A DNA stretch of 64,000 nucleotides from Streptomyces sp. Je 1-332 (GTDB lineage: Bacteria > Actinomycetota > Actinomycetes > Streptomycetales > Streptomycetaceae). Made by a program: the position numbers and the translations under genes. The notes beneath the pieces are model-generated. The model saw nothing but the letters and a program-made list of their open reading frames with translations. It was not told where the DNA came from and did not search any database. The number at the start of each line of letters is the position of its first letter. Position 1 is the stretch's first letter. Where the stretch lies: assembly GCF_040730185.1 (NCBI RefSeq), contig NZ_CP160402.1:6200001-6264000 (forward strand), read 5' to 3'. Of this stretch, positions 11,280 to 20,230 are shown one piece after another.

Positions 11280-14219
11280 ATGCAGACCCCGTCGGACCGG
11301 CACGCATACCCCTCCCACTGGGAAGCCGACGTCGTCCTGCGTGACGGAGGCACCGCCCGGATCAGGCCGATCACGGCCGAGGACGCGGACCGCCTGGTCA
11401 GCTTCTACGAGCAGGTCTCGGACGAGTCGAAGTACTACCGCTTCTTCGCGCCCTACCCCCGGCTGTCCGCCAAGGACGTGCACCGCTTCACCCATCACGA
11501 CCAGGTGGACCGGGTGGGTCTCGCGGCCACCGTGGGCGGCGAGTTCATCGCCACCGTGCGCTTCGACCGCATCGACGAGCGCGGCATGTCCGCCAGCGCG
11601 CCCGCCGACGAGGCCGAGGTCGCCTTCCTCGTGCAGGACGCCCACCAGGGCAGGGGGGTGGCCTCCACCCTCCTCGAACACATCGCCGCCGTCGCCAGGG
11701 AGCGCGGCATCCGCCGCTTCGCGGCCGAGGTGCTGCCCGCCAACACCAAGATGATCAAGGTGTTCACTGACGCGGGGTATCAACAGAAGCGCAGCTTCGA
11801 GGACGGCGTCGTACGACTCGAATTCGATCTGGAGCCGACCGACCGCTCGCTCGCCGTGCAGCGCGCTCGTGAGCAGCGGGCCGAGGCGCGGTCGGTGCAG
11901 CGGCTGCTCACGCCGAAGTCGGTCGCCGTGATCGGCGTCGGGCGCACGCAGGGCGGCGTGGGGCGCAGCGTGCTCCGGAACCTGCGCGAGGCGGGCTTCA
12001 CGGGGCGGCTGTACGCGGTGAACAGCGCGTTCGACTTCGAGGAGGGGGAGGGCACCGAGGTCGACGGAGTGCCCGCGTACCGCTCCGTGCGGGACATCGA
12101 GGAGACCGTCGAGCTCGCCGTCGTCACCGTGCCCGCCGAGCGGGTGCCGCAGGCCGTCGCCGAGTGCGGTGAGCGCGGGGTGCTCGGGCTCGTCGTGATC
12201 TCCGCCGGGTACGCGGAGAGCGGTCCGGAAGGGCGGGAGCGGCAGCGCGAACTGGTGCGCCAGGCGCGGTCGTACGGCACGCGCATCCTCGGCCCGAACG
12301 CCTTCGGGGTCATCAACACGTCGCCGGACGTGCGGCTCAACGCGTCGCTCGCCCCGCATCCTCCCGAGCGCGGCCGGATCGGTCTCTTCACCCAGTCCGG
12401 CGCGATCGGCATCGCACTCCTCTCCGGGCTCCACCGGCGTGGTGCGGGCCTTTCGACCTTCGTGAGCGCGGGCAACCGCGCGGATGTGTCCGGCAACGAC
12501 GTCCTCCAGTACTGGTACGAGGACCCGGACACCGATGTCGCCCTCATGTACCTCGAATCCATCGGCAACCCGCGTAAGTTCACCCGGCTCGCCCGGCGTG
12601 CGGCGACCGCGAAGCCGCTGGTGGTGGTGCAGGGGGCGCGGCACAGCGGGATCGCGCCCACGGGGCACGCGGTGCAGGCCACGCGGCTTCCGCACGCCAC
12701 GGTGTCGGCGCTGCTGCGCCAGGCGGGGGTCATCCGGGTCGAGACCGTCACCGAGATGGTGGATGCGGGGCTGCTGCTCGCGGGACAGCCGTTGCCGTCC
12801 GGGCCCCGGGTGGCCATCCTCGGCAACTCCGAGTCGCTCGGGCTTCTTACGTACGACGCGTGTGTCGCCGATGGGCTTCGGCCGTTGCCGCCGGTGGATC
12901 TGACCACCGGGGCCACCCCGGACGACTTCCGGGCGGCGCTTTCCGAGGCTCTCTCGGACGAGGCCTGCGACGCGGTGATCGTCACCGCCATCCCCTGGGT
13001 GGGGGAGGACGGGGCCACGGGGTCCCCCGAGGGGGAGGAGCTTGCCGCCGCGCTGCGGGCGGCTGCCGCCGGGTGCCCCGCGAAGCCGGTAGCCGTGGTG
13101 CACGTGGAACTCGGCGGCCTCGCCGAAGCGTTGGCTGCCGCCAGCAGGACCCGCCCTGACGCCCCAGCCTCGATTCCCTCCGCACCCGGCAGTGAGCGCT
13201 GTGCCCACCCGTCCCGCCCTGCGGAACGCCTGCCCACAGCAACGGCGGCTGGCGATAGCGCGCCCGCCGCGGAGGCGCACGCAGCGGCGCCGGACACAGG
13301 GGGCGCGCTTCCGGCTGCCTCCGAAGCCGTTCCCAGCCCGGCGCAGCCGTACCGCATCCCCGCCTACCCCGCCGCCGAACGCGCCGTCCGAGCCCTCGCC
13401 GAAGCCGTGAAGTACGCCCAGTGGCGGCGTGAGGCCAAGGAGCCCGGGAAGGTGCACGAGTACGAGGACATCGACGAGAGCGGGGCCGCCCGGCGGATCG
13501 ACGAGCTGCTCGCCGCGCAGGACGATCCCCGCGGTGCCACCCTCGCCCAGGACGACGCCCGCGAACTCCTCGGGCGGTACGGCATCGACGTACGGGACGC
13601 CCTGCCCGCGCCCGACCCGGGCGCGGCCGTGGCGGCGGCCCGCACCCTCGGTTACCCCGTGGCCCTCAAGACCACGGCCCCGCACCTGCGCCACCGCGCC
13701 GACCTCGGAGGCGTGCGGCTCGACCTGGCGGACGAGGAACAACTGCGCAGGGCCTACGTCGAATTGACCGAGGCCTTCGGCAAACCCGCCGAGCTGCGGC
13801 CCGTCGTGCAGGCGATGGCGCCCCGCGGCGTCGACACCGTCGTCCGCGCGGTCATCGACCCGGCGGCCGGAGCGGTGCTCTCGTTCGGGCTCGCCGGCGC
13901 AGCGTCCGAGCTGCTCGGCGACACCGGGCACCGCCTGGTCCCGGTCACCGAGCGCGACGCGGGTTCCCTGGTCAGGTCCATCCGGACCGCGCCGCTCCTC
14001 TTCGGCTGGCGCGGTTCCGCGCCGGTCGACACCCCGGCCCTGGAGGAACTGCTCCAGCGGGTCTCGCGTCTCGTGGACGACCATCCCGAGGTGGTCGCCG
14101 TGTCCCTGGAGCCCGTGGTCGTCGCCCAGCGGGGCCTCTCCGTACTCGGCGCCTCCGTGCGGCTCGCGCCCCCGCCGGCCCGCAACGACCTCGGCCCGCG
14201 GGCCCTGCCCGGGTACTGA
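11280..14219 (+). CDS. GNAT / NDP-forming acyl-CoA ligase fusion, Pat-type protein acyltransferase
   Basis: 979 residues. Domain order: N-terminal GNAT acetyltransferase (about 20-185, with EVAFLVQDAHQGRGVASTLLEH carrying the acetyl-CoA loop), CoA-binding Rossmann domain (about 210-320), succinyl-CoA-ligase-like domains (about 330-600), a low-complexity Ala/Pro linker (about 615-700) and a C-terminal ATP-grasp domain (about 740-979). This order, GNAT first, is the Streptomyces Pat arrangement, reversed relative to enterobacterial Pat. Such enzymes acetylate a catalytic lysine of acyl-CoA synthetases to switch them off. The ligase half is usually regulatory rather than catalytic. The Ala/Pro linker looks longer than usual. 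Confidence 0.88.
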   Translation: MQTPSDRHAYPSHWEADVVLRDGGTARIRPITAEDADRLVSFYEQVSDESKYYRFFAPYPRLSAKDVHRFTHHDQVDRVGLAATVGGEFIATVRFDRIDERGMSASAPADEAEVAFLVQDAHQGRGVASTLLEHIAAVARERGIRRFAAEVLPANTKMIKVFTDAGYQQKRSFEDGVVRLEFDLEPTDRSLAVQRAREQRAEARSVQRLLTPKSVAVIGVGRTQGGVGRSVLRNLREAGFTGRLYAVNSAFDFEEGEGTEVDGVPAYRSVRDIEETVELAVVTVPAERVPQAVAECGERGVLGLVVISAGYAESGPEGRERQRELVRQARSYGTRILGPNAFGVINTSPDVRLNASLAPHPPERGRIGLFTQSGAIGIALLSGLHRRGAGLSTFVSAGNRADVSGNDVLQYWYEDPDTDVALMYLESIGNPRKFTRLARRAATAKPLVVVQGARHSGIAPTGHAVQATRLPHATVSALLRQAGVIRVETVTEMVDAGLLLAGQPLPSGPRVAILGNSESLGLLTYDACVADGLRPLPPVDLTTGATPDDFRAALSEALSDEACDAVIVTAIPWVGEDGATGSPEGEELAAALRAAAAGCPAKPVAVVHVELGGLAEALAAASRTRPDAPASIPSAPGSERCAHPSRPAERLPTATAAGDSAPAAEAHAAAPDTGGALPAASEAVPSPAQPYRIPAYPAAERAVRALAEAVKYAQWRREAKEPGKVHEYEDIDESGAARRIDELLAAQDDPRGATLAQDDARELLGRYGIDVRDALPAPDPGAAVAAARTLGYPVALKTTAPHLRHRADLGGVRLDLADEEQLRRAYVELTEAFGKPAELRPVVQAMAPRGVDTVVRAVIDPAAGAVLSFGLAGAASELLGDTGHRLVPVTERDAGSLVRSIRTAPLLFGWRGSAPVDTPALEELLQRVSRLVDDHPEVVAVSLEPVVVAQRGLSVLGASVRLAPPPARNDLGPRALPGY

Positions 14220-14270
14220 CGCGGCCAGTGGGGCACCGTGCGCCCTCCGCCGGGTCGTAGGATGGACGGC

Positions 14271-14858
14271 ATGGCAAAGACCGGTACGACGACCCAGGGG
14301 CTGCGCGCGGCGATCGAGCGCAGTGGCTACTACCCGGCACTCGTGGCCGAGGCGGTGGAGGCCGCGATCGGCGGCGAGCCCATCGGTTCGTACCTGGTCC
14401 ACCAGGAGACCACGTTCGACGCGAACGAAGTACGCCGGCATGTGACGGTCCTCGTCCTGACGGGAACCCGCTTCATCGTCAGCCACACCGACGAGCAGGC
14501 GGCCGACAGCACCTCCCCGACGCCGTACGCGACGACCTCCACAGAGTCGGTGAAAATCGGCCGGATCTCGTCGGTCGTCGTCAGCCGCGTGGTCGCCAAC
14601 CCCGAGAAGTACGTGCCGGGATCGCTGCCCCGCGAGGTCGTCCTGACCATCGGCTGGGGCGCTGTGTCGCGCATCGACCTGGAGCCCGCCGCCTGCGGCG
14701 ACCCCAACTGCGAGGCCGACCACGGGTACACCGGCAGCTCCACCGCCGACGACCTCAGCCTGCGCGTCAGCGAGGCGGGCGACGGACCGGACACCGTGCG
14801 CCAGACCCTGGCCTTCGCCCAGGCCCTTTCCGAGGCGACCGCGGACACCGCCCGCTGA
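14271..14858 (+). CDS. DUF5998 family protein
   Basis: 195 residues from the ATG at 14271 (MAKTGTT); ATG at 14262 would add three. A cytoplasmic conserved actinomycete protein with the family pattern QGLRAAIERSGYYPALV, YLVHQETTFD, SHTDEQAADS and AACGDPNCEADHGYTG. The Cys-x4-Cys in the last block could bind metal. The function is unknown. Its stop overlaps the ATG of the phosphatase gene by one base (TGATG), so the two are translated together and are likely to share a role. Confidence 0.88.
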   Translation: MAKTGTTTQGLRAAIERSGYYPALVAEAVEAAIGGEPIGSYLVHQETTFDANEVRRHVTVLVLTGTRFIVSHTDEQAADSTSPTPYATTSTESVKIGRISSVVVSRVVANPEKYVPGSLPREVVLTIGWGAVSRIDLEPAACGDPNCEADHGYTGSSTADDLSLRVSEAGDGPDTVRQTLAFAQALSEATADTAR

Positions 14859-16051
14859 TGTCCCTGTCCGCCTGGGACGACGTTCAGCCGCTCGCCCTCG
14901 ACTCCGCGCCCCTGCCCGAGTACGGCGCGGGCTCGCTCGCCGACCTGCTGCCCACGCTCGTGTCCCACCAGGGGGTCGAAGGCTTCGCGCCGGTGATCCC
15001 GGAGCTCGCCCCGGCCGACCGTAACTGCGTGTTTCTGATCGACGGCCTCGGCTGGGAGCAGCTGCGCGCCCACCCGGACGAGGCGCCCTTCCTGACCTCG
15101 CTCATCGGTTCGTCCCGCGGCGGTACGGCACGTCCGATCACCGCCGGCTTCCCCGCCACCACCGCGACCTCCCTGGCCTCGGTCGGCACGGGCCTGCCGC
15201 CCGCCTCGCACGGCCTTCCGGGGTACACCGTGCGCAACCCCGCCACCGGCGAGCTGATGAACCAGCTCCGCTGGAACCCGTGGACGGACCCGCGCAAGTG
15301 GCAGCCGTACCCCACCGTCTTCCAGCAGGCCCACGCGGCCGGTGTGCACACCGCGCAGGTGTCGTCCCCGACGTTCGAGCGCACCCCGCTCACGAAGATC
15401 GCGCTGAGCGGCGGCAGCTTCCGCGGCCGGCTCTCCGGCGAGGACCGCATGGACCTCGCGGCTGAGCAACTGGGCGCGGGCGACCGTTCGTTGGTCTACA
15501 CGTACTACGCGGAGGTGGACGGCAAGGGTCACCGCTTCGGCGTCGACTCCGACGCCTGGCGCGGCCAGCTCATGTACGTCGACCGCCTGGTCCAGCGGCT
15601 GGCCGAGCAACTCCCGCCGCGCAGCGCCCTGTACGTGACCGCCGACCACGGCATGCTCGACATCCCCTTCGACGAGCAGTCCCGCATCGACTTCGACGAG
15701 GACTGGGAGCTGCGCGCGGGCGTCGCGCTCCTCGGTGGCGAGGGCCGCGCGCGCCATGTGTACGCGGTTCCGGGCGCCGAGAGCGACGTCCTGACCGTCT
15801 GGCGCGAGGTGCTCGGCGAGCAGTTCTGGATCGCGAGCCGGGACGAGGCGATCGCGGCGGGCTGGTTCGGCCCGCCCGGCGCCGTCGACGAGCGCGTGTA
15901 CGGACGCATCGGCGACGTGATCGCGGCGGCCCACGACGACGTGGCGATCATCGCCTCCGAGAAGGAGCCGAAGGAGTCGGCCCTCGTCGGCATGCACGGC
16001 TCGATGACCGCCGTCGAGCAGCTCGTACCGCTCCTCGAAGTACGCTCCTGA
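14858..16051 (+). CDS. Alkaline phosphatase-superfamily phosphodiesterase/pyrophosphatase
   Basis: 397 residues of the type I nucleotide pyrophosphatase/phosphodiesterase (PF01663) class. Metal ligands appear in FLIDGLGWEQL (Asp), the nucleophile threonine in GFPATTATSLAS, and the second metal site in TADHGMLDI with a late MHGSMTAVEQ. There is no signal peptide, so it acts inside the cell, probably on a nucleotide or phosphodiester; the substrate is unknown. It is coupled to the DUF5998 gene and followed at 73 bp by thymidine kinase, a possible nucleotide-metabolism group. Confidence 0.88.
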   Translation: MSLSAWDDVQPLALDSAPLPEYGAGSLADLLPTLVSHQGVEGFAPVIPELAPADRNCVFLIDGLGWEQLRAHPDEAPFLTSLIGSSRGGTARPITAGFPATTATSLASVGTGLPPASHGLPGYTVRNPATGELMNQLRWNPWTDPRKWQPYPTVFQQAHAAGVHTAQVSSPTFERTPLTKIALSGGSFRGRLSGEDRMDLAAEQLGAGDRSLVYTYYAEVDGKGHRFGVDSDAWRGQLMYVDRLVQRLAEQLPPRSALYVTADHGMLDIPFDEQSRIDFDEDWELRAGVALLGGEGRARHVYAVPGAESDVLTVWREVLGEQFWIASRDEAIAAGWFGPPGAVDERVYGRIGDVIAAAHDDVAIIASEKEPKESALVGMHGSMTAVEQLVPLLEVRS

Positions 16052-16124
16052 ACACACCGCCGACCCGCACCTGACCCGTACCTCCCGGACCGCGTCCGCA
16101 CGTCCCGAAAGGCCGCAACTCCCC

Positions 16125-16775
16125 ATGCCCGAGCTGGTGTTCTTCTCCGGAACGATGGACTGCGGAAAGAGCACCCTGGCTCTGCAGATCGAGCACAACC
16201 GCTCGGCCCGCGGCCTGCAGGGGATGATCTTCACCCGTGACGACCGGGCCGGCGAGGGCAAGCTCTCCTCGCGGCTCGGCCTCGTCACGGACGCGATCGA
16301 GGCCGCCGACGACTTCGACTTCTACGCCCATCTCGTCGACCACCTCTCGCAGGGCGGCCGCGCGGACTACGTGATCGCGGACGAGGCGCAGTTCCTCGCG
16401 CCCGGCCAGATCGACCAGCTGGCACGGGTCGTCGACGACCTCGGCCTCGACGTGTTCGCCTTCGGCATCACCACGGACTTCCGCTCCAAGCTCTTCCCCG
16501 GCTCGCAGCGCCTGGTCGAACTCGCCGACCGCGTCGAGGTGTTGCAGGTGGAGGCGCTGTGCTGGTGCGGTGCCCGCGCCACCCACAACGCCCGCACCAT
16601 AGGCGGGGCGATGGTCGTCGAAGGGGCCCAGGTCGTCGTCGGCGATGTCAACCAAGCGGCGGACGAGGTGGGTTACGAGGTGCTGTGCCGCCGCCACCAC
16701 AGGCGCCGGATGACGAGCGCCACGGCGCATGCCGCGGCGCTCTCGCCCGATGTGCTGCCCGTGGCGTCCGCCTGA
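16125..16775 (+). CDS. tdk: Thymidine kinase (class II)
   Basis: 216 residues. It phosphorylates deoxythymidine in the salvage pathway. The P-loop is SGTMDCGKST at residues 8-17, the Mg/base-binding DEAQF follows, and a structural zinc site is formed by CWCGAR and CRRHH near the C-terminus. The length agrees with the family. The gene stands after the phosphatase and converges on the purine permease, with only eight bases between stop codons. Confidence 0.94.
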   Translation: MPELVFFSGTMDCGKSTLALQIEHNRSARGLQGMIFTRDDRAGEGKLSSRLGLVTDAIEAADDFDFYAHLVDHLSQGGRADYVIADEAQFLAPGQIDQLARVVDDLGLDVFAFGITTDFRSKLFPGSQRLVELADRVEVLQVEALCWCGARATHNARTIGGAMVVEGAQVVVGDVNQAADEVGYEVLCRRHHRRRMTSATAHAAALSPDVLPVASA

Positions 16776-16783
16776 CCGTCCAC

Positions 16784-18256
16784 TTACTTCACGCCGAGCA
16801 GTTGCTCCAGCGGGTCGATGGCGAAGTAGACGAGGAAGAGGGCCGCTGTGCCCCACAGCAGCCAGTGGACCTCGCGGGCCTTGCCCAGGCAGGCCTTGAT
16901 GGCGACGTACGAGATGAAGCCGGCGCCGATGCCGTTGGTGATGGAGTACGTGAACGGCATGACCGCGATGGTCAGGAACGCCGGTACCGCCAGTTCGTAG
17001 CGGTCCCAGTCGATGTGCTTGACCTGGGTCATCATCAGGAATCCGACCGCGACGAGCGCGGGTGACGCGGCCTGCATGGGCACCATGGTCAGGACCGGGG
17101 TCAGGAACAGGGCGAGGCCGAACAGGCCTCCGGTGATCAGGTTCGCGAAGCCGGTGCGGGCGCCTTCCCCGACACCGGCCGCCGACTCGATGTACGTGGT
17201 GGCGGAGGACGACGAGGACGCGCCGCCGACGACGGCCGCCGCACCATCGATGAGCAGCACACGGCCGAGGCCGGGGACCTGGCCGCGCTCGTCGAGGAGA
17301 CCGGCCTCGGCCGTGACGCCGACGATGGTGCCCATCGTGTCGAAGAAGTCCGACAGGATGAGGGTGAAGACGAGCAGCACCACCGTGAGGACGCTCACCT
17401 GCCCGAAGGAGCCGAACAGGTCGAAGTCGCCGAGGAGGGCGAAGTCGGGAGCGGCGACGGGCTTGTCAGGCATCGACGGAGCGGTCAGGCCCCACGACTT
17501 GACGTCGGCGATGCCGTTGACGATCACGGCGAAGACCGTCGTCACCACGATGCTGATGAGGATGGCGCCCCGCACCTTGCGGGCGAGCAGCACGACCGTC
17601 AGGAGCACACCGAGGCAGAAGACGAGCATCGGCCAGCCGGTCAGCGAGCCGGTGCCGAGCTGGACGGGAATGGTGCTGTTCGCGGCGTCCGGGACGCGCG
17701 TGACGAACCCCGCGTCGACGAAGCCGATGAACGCGATGAACAGACCGATCCCGACGCTGATGGCCTGCTTGAGCGGCTGCGGGATGGCGTGCATGATCGC
17801 CTCGCGCAGACCGGTCATCACCAGGACGCAGATCAGCAGGCCTTCGAGCACGATGAGACCCATCGCGTCGTCCCAGCTCATCAGCGGCGCGATCTGGAAC
17901 GCCACGACGGCGTTGATGCCGAGGCCCGCGGCGAGCGCGAGCGGCAGATTGCCGCCGACGCCCATGATCAGGGTCATCATCGCGGCCACGAGAGCGGTGG
18001 CGGTCACCAGTTGGGCGCCGTCCAGCTGTGTGCCGAACTTGTCCTCGGTGCTGCCGAGGATGATCGGGTTGAGCACGAGGATGTAGGCCATGGTGAAGAA
18101 CGTGGCGAAGCCGCCGCGTATCTCACGGCCGTACGTCGAACCCCGCTCGGTGATGCGGAAGAACCGGTCGAGCGGGCCGCCGGGATACGCCGGCGGGGCG
18201 TCGGCGGGGCCTGGCTGGCCGTAGGGCCCGGACGGGCCTGTCGCGCTGGTCGTCAT
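16784..18256 (-). CDS. NCS2-family purine (adenine/guanine/hypoxanthine) permease
   Basis: 490 residues from the ATG at 18256, which has a clear aggag ribosome-binding site; the frame upstream of it is not used. About 12-14 hydrophobic segments, with the PbuG/AzgA-type blocks FTMAYILVLNP, GLGINAVVAF, DFFDTMGTIVGVTAEAG and SSSSSATTYIESAAGVGEGARTG. It should import purine bases by proton symport. It is convergent with tdk, in keeping with nucleobase and nucleoside salvage. No purine riboswitch is seen in its leader. Confidence 0.92.
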   Translation of the reverse strand: MTTSATGPSGPYGQPGPADAPPAYPGGPLDRFFRITERGSTYGREIRGGFATFFTMAYILVLNPIILGSTEDKFGTQLDGAQLVTATALVAAMMTLIMGVGGNLPLALAAGLGINAVVAFQIAPLMSWDDAMGLIVLEGLLICVLVMTGLREAIMHAIPQPLKQAISVGIGLFIAFIGFVDAGFVTRVPDAANSTIPVQLGTGSLTGWPMLVFCLGVLLTVVLLARKVRGAILISIVVTTVFAVIVNGIADVKSWGLTAPSMPDKPVAAPDFALLGDFDLFGSFGQVSVLTVVLLVFTLILSDFFDTMGTIVGVTAEAGLLDERGQVPGLGRVLLIDGAAAVVGGASSSSSATTYIESAAGVGEGARTGFANLITGGLFGLALFLTPVLTMVPMQAASPALVAVGFLMMTQVKHIDWDRYELAVPAFLTIAVMPFTYSITNGIGAGFISYVAIKACLGKAREVHWLLWGTAALFLVYFAIDPLEQLLGVK

Positions 18257-18491
18257 GAGCGTTACTCCTGGACCGGACAAAGGGGGACGTGTGACGGAGG
18301 GTCATCAAACGGTGTGCGCGGGTGTTTGGGGGAACGCACATGCGACGCCTCGCGAGCGGATCATACGGGGGGTCGCCACGGCCTCGACTCCGGCCTCATT
18401 ACTGGGCAGTACGGGCAGTTGGGCTCTTGTTACTTCCTACGAACTTGACTGCGACGCTTGCGCGAAAACCGAGTCAAAGGCGACAGATGAC

Positions 18492-18516
18492 ATGGAGTTA
18501 ACGCCCGTAACTCCAT
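18492..18516. promoter_or_regulatory. Perfect 9-bp palindrome at the start of the HTH gene
   Basis: Arms atggagtta (18492-18500) and taactccat (18508-18516) are perfectly complementary with a 7-base spacer, ending one base before the GTG at 18518. This is a strong operator candidate, most simply for autorepression by the HTH protein it precedes. Confidence 0.7.
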
Positions 18517-18517
18517 A

Positions 18518-19222
18518 GTGTCTGGCCCCGTGCACCCACCACCCCCGTTCAATGCCAGGGCCGCCCGGACGCTCCGCGAGAAGCTCGGGATGGCCCCCGG
18601 CCACGTCGCCTACGGCATGCGTGTCTCGTACGGCCTGGAGTACGTCTCGCCCGAACACGTCACCGCGTGGGAGCAGGGCAGGGCAGTGCCCACGTCGAAC
18701 GAGCTCGCCGCCCTGGCCGGTGCCCTGTGGTGCGCGCCCCATGAACTCATCGGCGCCCCGCGGACGCTGCGGGACCACCGTCTCGCGTGCGGGCTCGCCA
18801 TCGAGGACGTCTCCCGTGCCACCGGCCTCGATCCGCGTGCCTATCAGCAGATGGAAGAGACCAACACATGGACGGGCAACCGGCGCCAGTCGGCCCATCT
18901 CGGGTCCGTGCTGAAGCTGGGCCCGCGCGATTTCGTGGCCGTCACCGGACTCGAGGACGAACTCGCCCGACTCCTCACGGAAGCCGTCAGCACCCGGTGG
19001 CAGGCGCACATCCGGTCGATCGCCAAGCTGCTCTCCATGGAGCGCCAGGATCTGCAGGAGCCGCTCAAGGCCATGCACCAGGAGTACCAGGCGCTCCTGA
19101 CGGCCACCCTCGGCCGGGTCGGCAACGCCGCCGCGTCGGGCGAGACGGGGCGGCGCTATCTAGAAGACATCGTCGACCACTTCTGGTCCAGGTTCCCCGG
19201 CAGCGGTCCCGGCGGGACATGA
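18518..19222 (+). CDS. Helix-turn-helix (XRE-like) DNA-binding protein
   Basis: 234 residues if GTG 18518 is used; GTG 18530 is the alternative. The N-terminal half contains two helical HTH-like units: TLREKLGMAPGHVAYGMRVSYGLEYVSPEHVTAWEQG, which resembles an XRE domain with an insertion, and LRDHRLACGLAIEDVSRATGL. The C-terminal half is helical and probably mediates dimerisation. No Shine-Dalgarno precedes 18518, and a palindrome occupies that place, so a leaderless transcript under autoregulation is plausible. The target genes are unknown. Confidence 0.72.
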   Translation: MSGPVHPPPPFNARAARTLREKLGMAPGHVAYGMRVSYGLEYVSPEHVTAWEQGRAVPTSNELAALAGALWCAPHELIGAPRTLRDHRLACGLAIEDVSRATGLDPRAYQQMEETNTWTGNRRQSAHLGSVLKLGPRDFVAVTGLEDELARLLTEAVSTRWQAHIRSIAKLLSMERQDLQEPLKAMHQEYQALLTATLGRVGNAAASGETGRRYLEDIVDHFWSRFPGSGPGGT

Positions 19223-19250
19223 CCGTACGGACCTCAGGGTTGTTCGGGGG

Positions 19251-20057
19251 TCAGCTCTCCGAGTGCACGAGAGTGAAGACCGCACCCTCGGGGTCGGCGA
19301 CCGTGGCCACCCGCCCGTGCGGACCCGCCTGCGCCGGCTTCACGACGTGCCCACCGAGTTCGGTGACCCGCCGTACCGACTCGTCCACGTCGGCGACCTC
19401 GAAGTACGTCATCCAGTGCGCGCCCCGGTCCCGCGGCAGCGCCTGGCCCATGCCGCGCACCGAGGCGACCGGCCGTCCGTCGACCTGGAGCGTCAGGTAG
19501 TCGACGTCGGGCGAGGTGGCAGCCTCCTCGGTGTATCCGAAGACCGCTTGGTAGAACTTGACGACGCCCGCCGTCTCGTGGGTGACCAGTTCGTTCCAGG
19601 CCGGGGCTCCGGGCTCCCCGACGAGGGCGGCGCCCAGATGCTCCGCCGCCTGCCAGATCCCGAACACCGCGCCGGCCGGGTCCACCGCGATGGCCATCCG
19701 CCCGGCCGCGCCCGCGTCCAGCGGGCCGACGCCGATCGTGCCGCAGCAGTGCCGCACGGCCTCGGCCGTCGCGTCCACGTCGTCCGACGCCAGGTACGGC
19801 GTCCAGGCGATCGGCAGATGGTGGTCGGGCGGCAGCTGGCCGATCCCGGCGACCTCGTGCCCGTCAAGCAGCGCCCGTACGTAGGGCCCGAGCTGCTCCG
19901 GTCCCGGCCGGAACTCCCAGCCGAACAACGCTCCGTAGAAGTCCTGGGTCGCGGCCAGGCCGTGTGCCATCAGGCTCACCCAGGTGGGTGTGCCGGGCGT
20001 ACGGCGGACGGCCCCCATGCCGTCACGCTGACCCGTCGACCCCCGTGCCTCCGTCAT
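19251..20057 (-). CDS. Two-domain VOC (glyoxalase/bleomycin-resistance fold) protein
   Basis: 268 residues from ATG 20057, which sits seven bases after an aggagag site; GTG 20063 is the alternative. Two tandem VOC domains (about 20-135 and 150-265) are recognisable by GTPTWVSL and the repeated DPxGAVFxIW / DPEGAVFTLV ends. Members bind metals or small hydrophobic ligands and include dioxygenases and resistance proteins. The reaction here cannot be assigned. The gene is divergent from the sulfurtransferase gene. Confidence 0.85.
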   Translation of the reverse strand: MTEARGSTGQRDGMGAVRRTPGTPTWVSLMAHGLAATQDFYGALFGWEFRPGPEQLGPYVRALLDGHEVAGIGQLPPDHHLPIAWTPYLASDDVDATAEAVRHCCGTIGVGPLDAGAAGRMAIAVDPAGAVFGIWQAAEHLGAALVGEPGAPAWNELVTHETAGVVKFYQAVFGYTEEAATSPDVDYLTLQVDGRPVASVRGMGQALPRDRGAHWMTYFEVADVDESVRRVTELGGHVVKPAQAGPHGRVATVADPEGAVFTLVHSES

Positions 20058-20230
20058 CGTCACTCTCTCCTCGGCCCGTCATGGTGGCCGCTAGGCTCCG
20101 CTTTCGAATGCACGTACGTCCCGCTCGGCAGTACACGGTGTGCCCGGTTCCGTACGCCGCGTGTTCGGTCCGGCGGAGCAGGGTAGCCGGACCTGGCCGA
20201 TGCGGCCACCCCGTACGCAAGGATGGGGCC

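Noticed and set aside
11193..14723. 1176-codon minus-strand frame opposite the GNAT/CoA-ligase fusion
   Set aside because: Very long but caused by high GC3 of the real gene; Arg/Gly/His-rich and without any domain.
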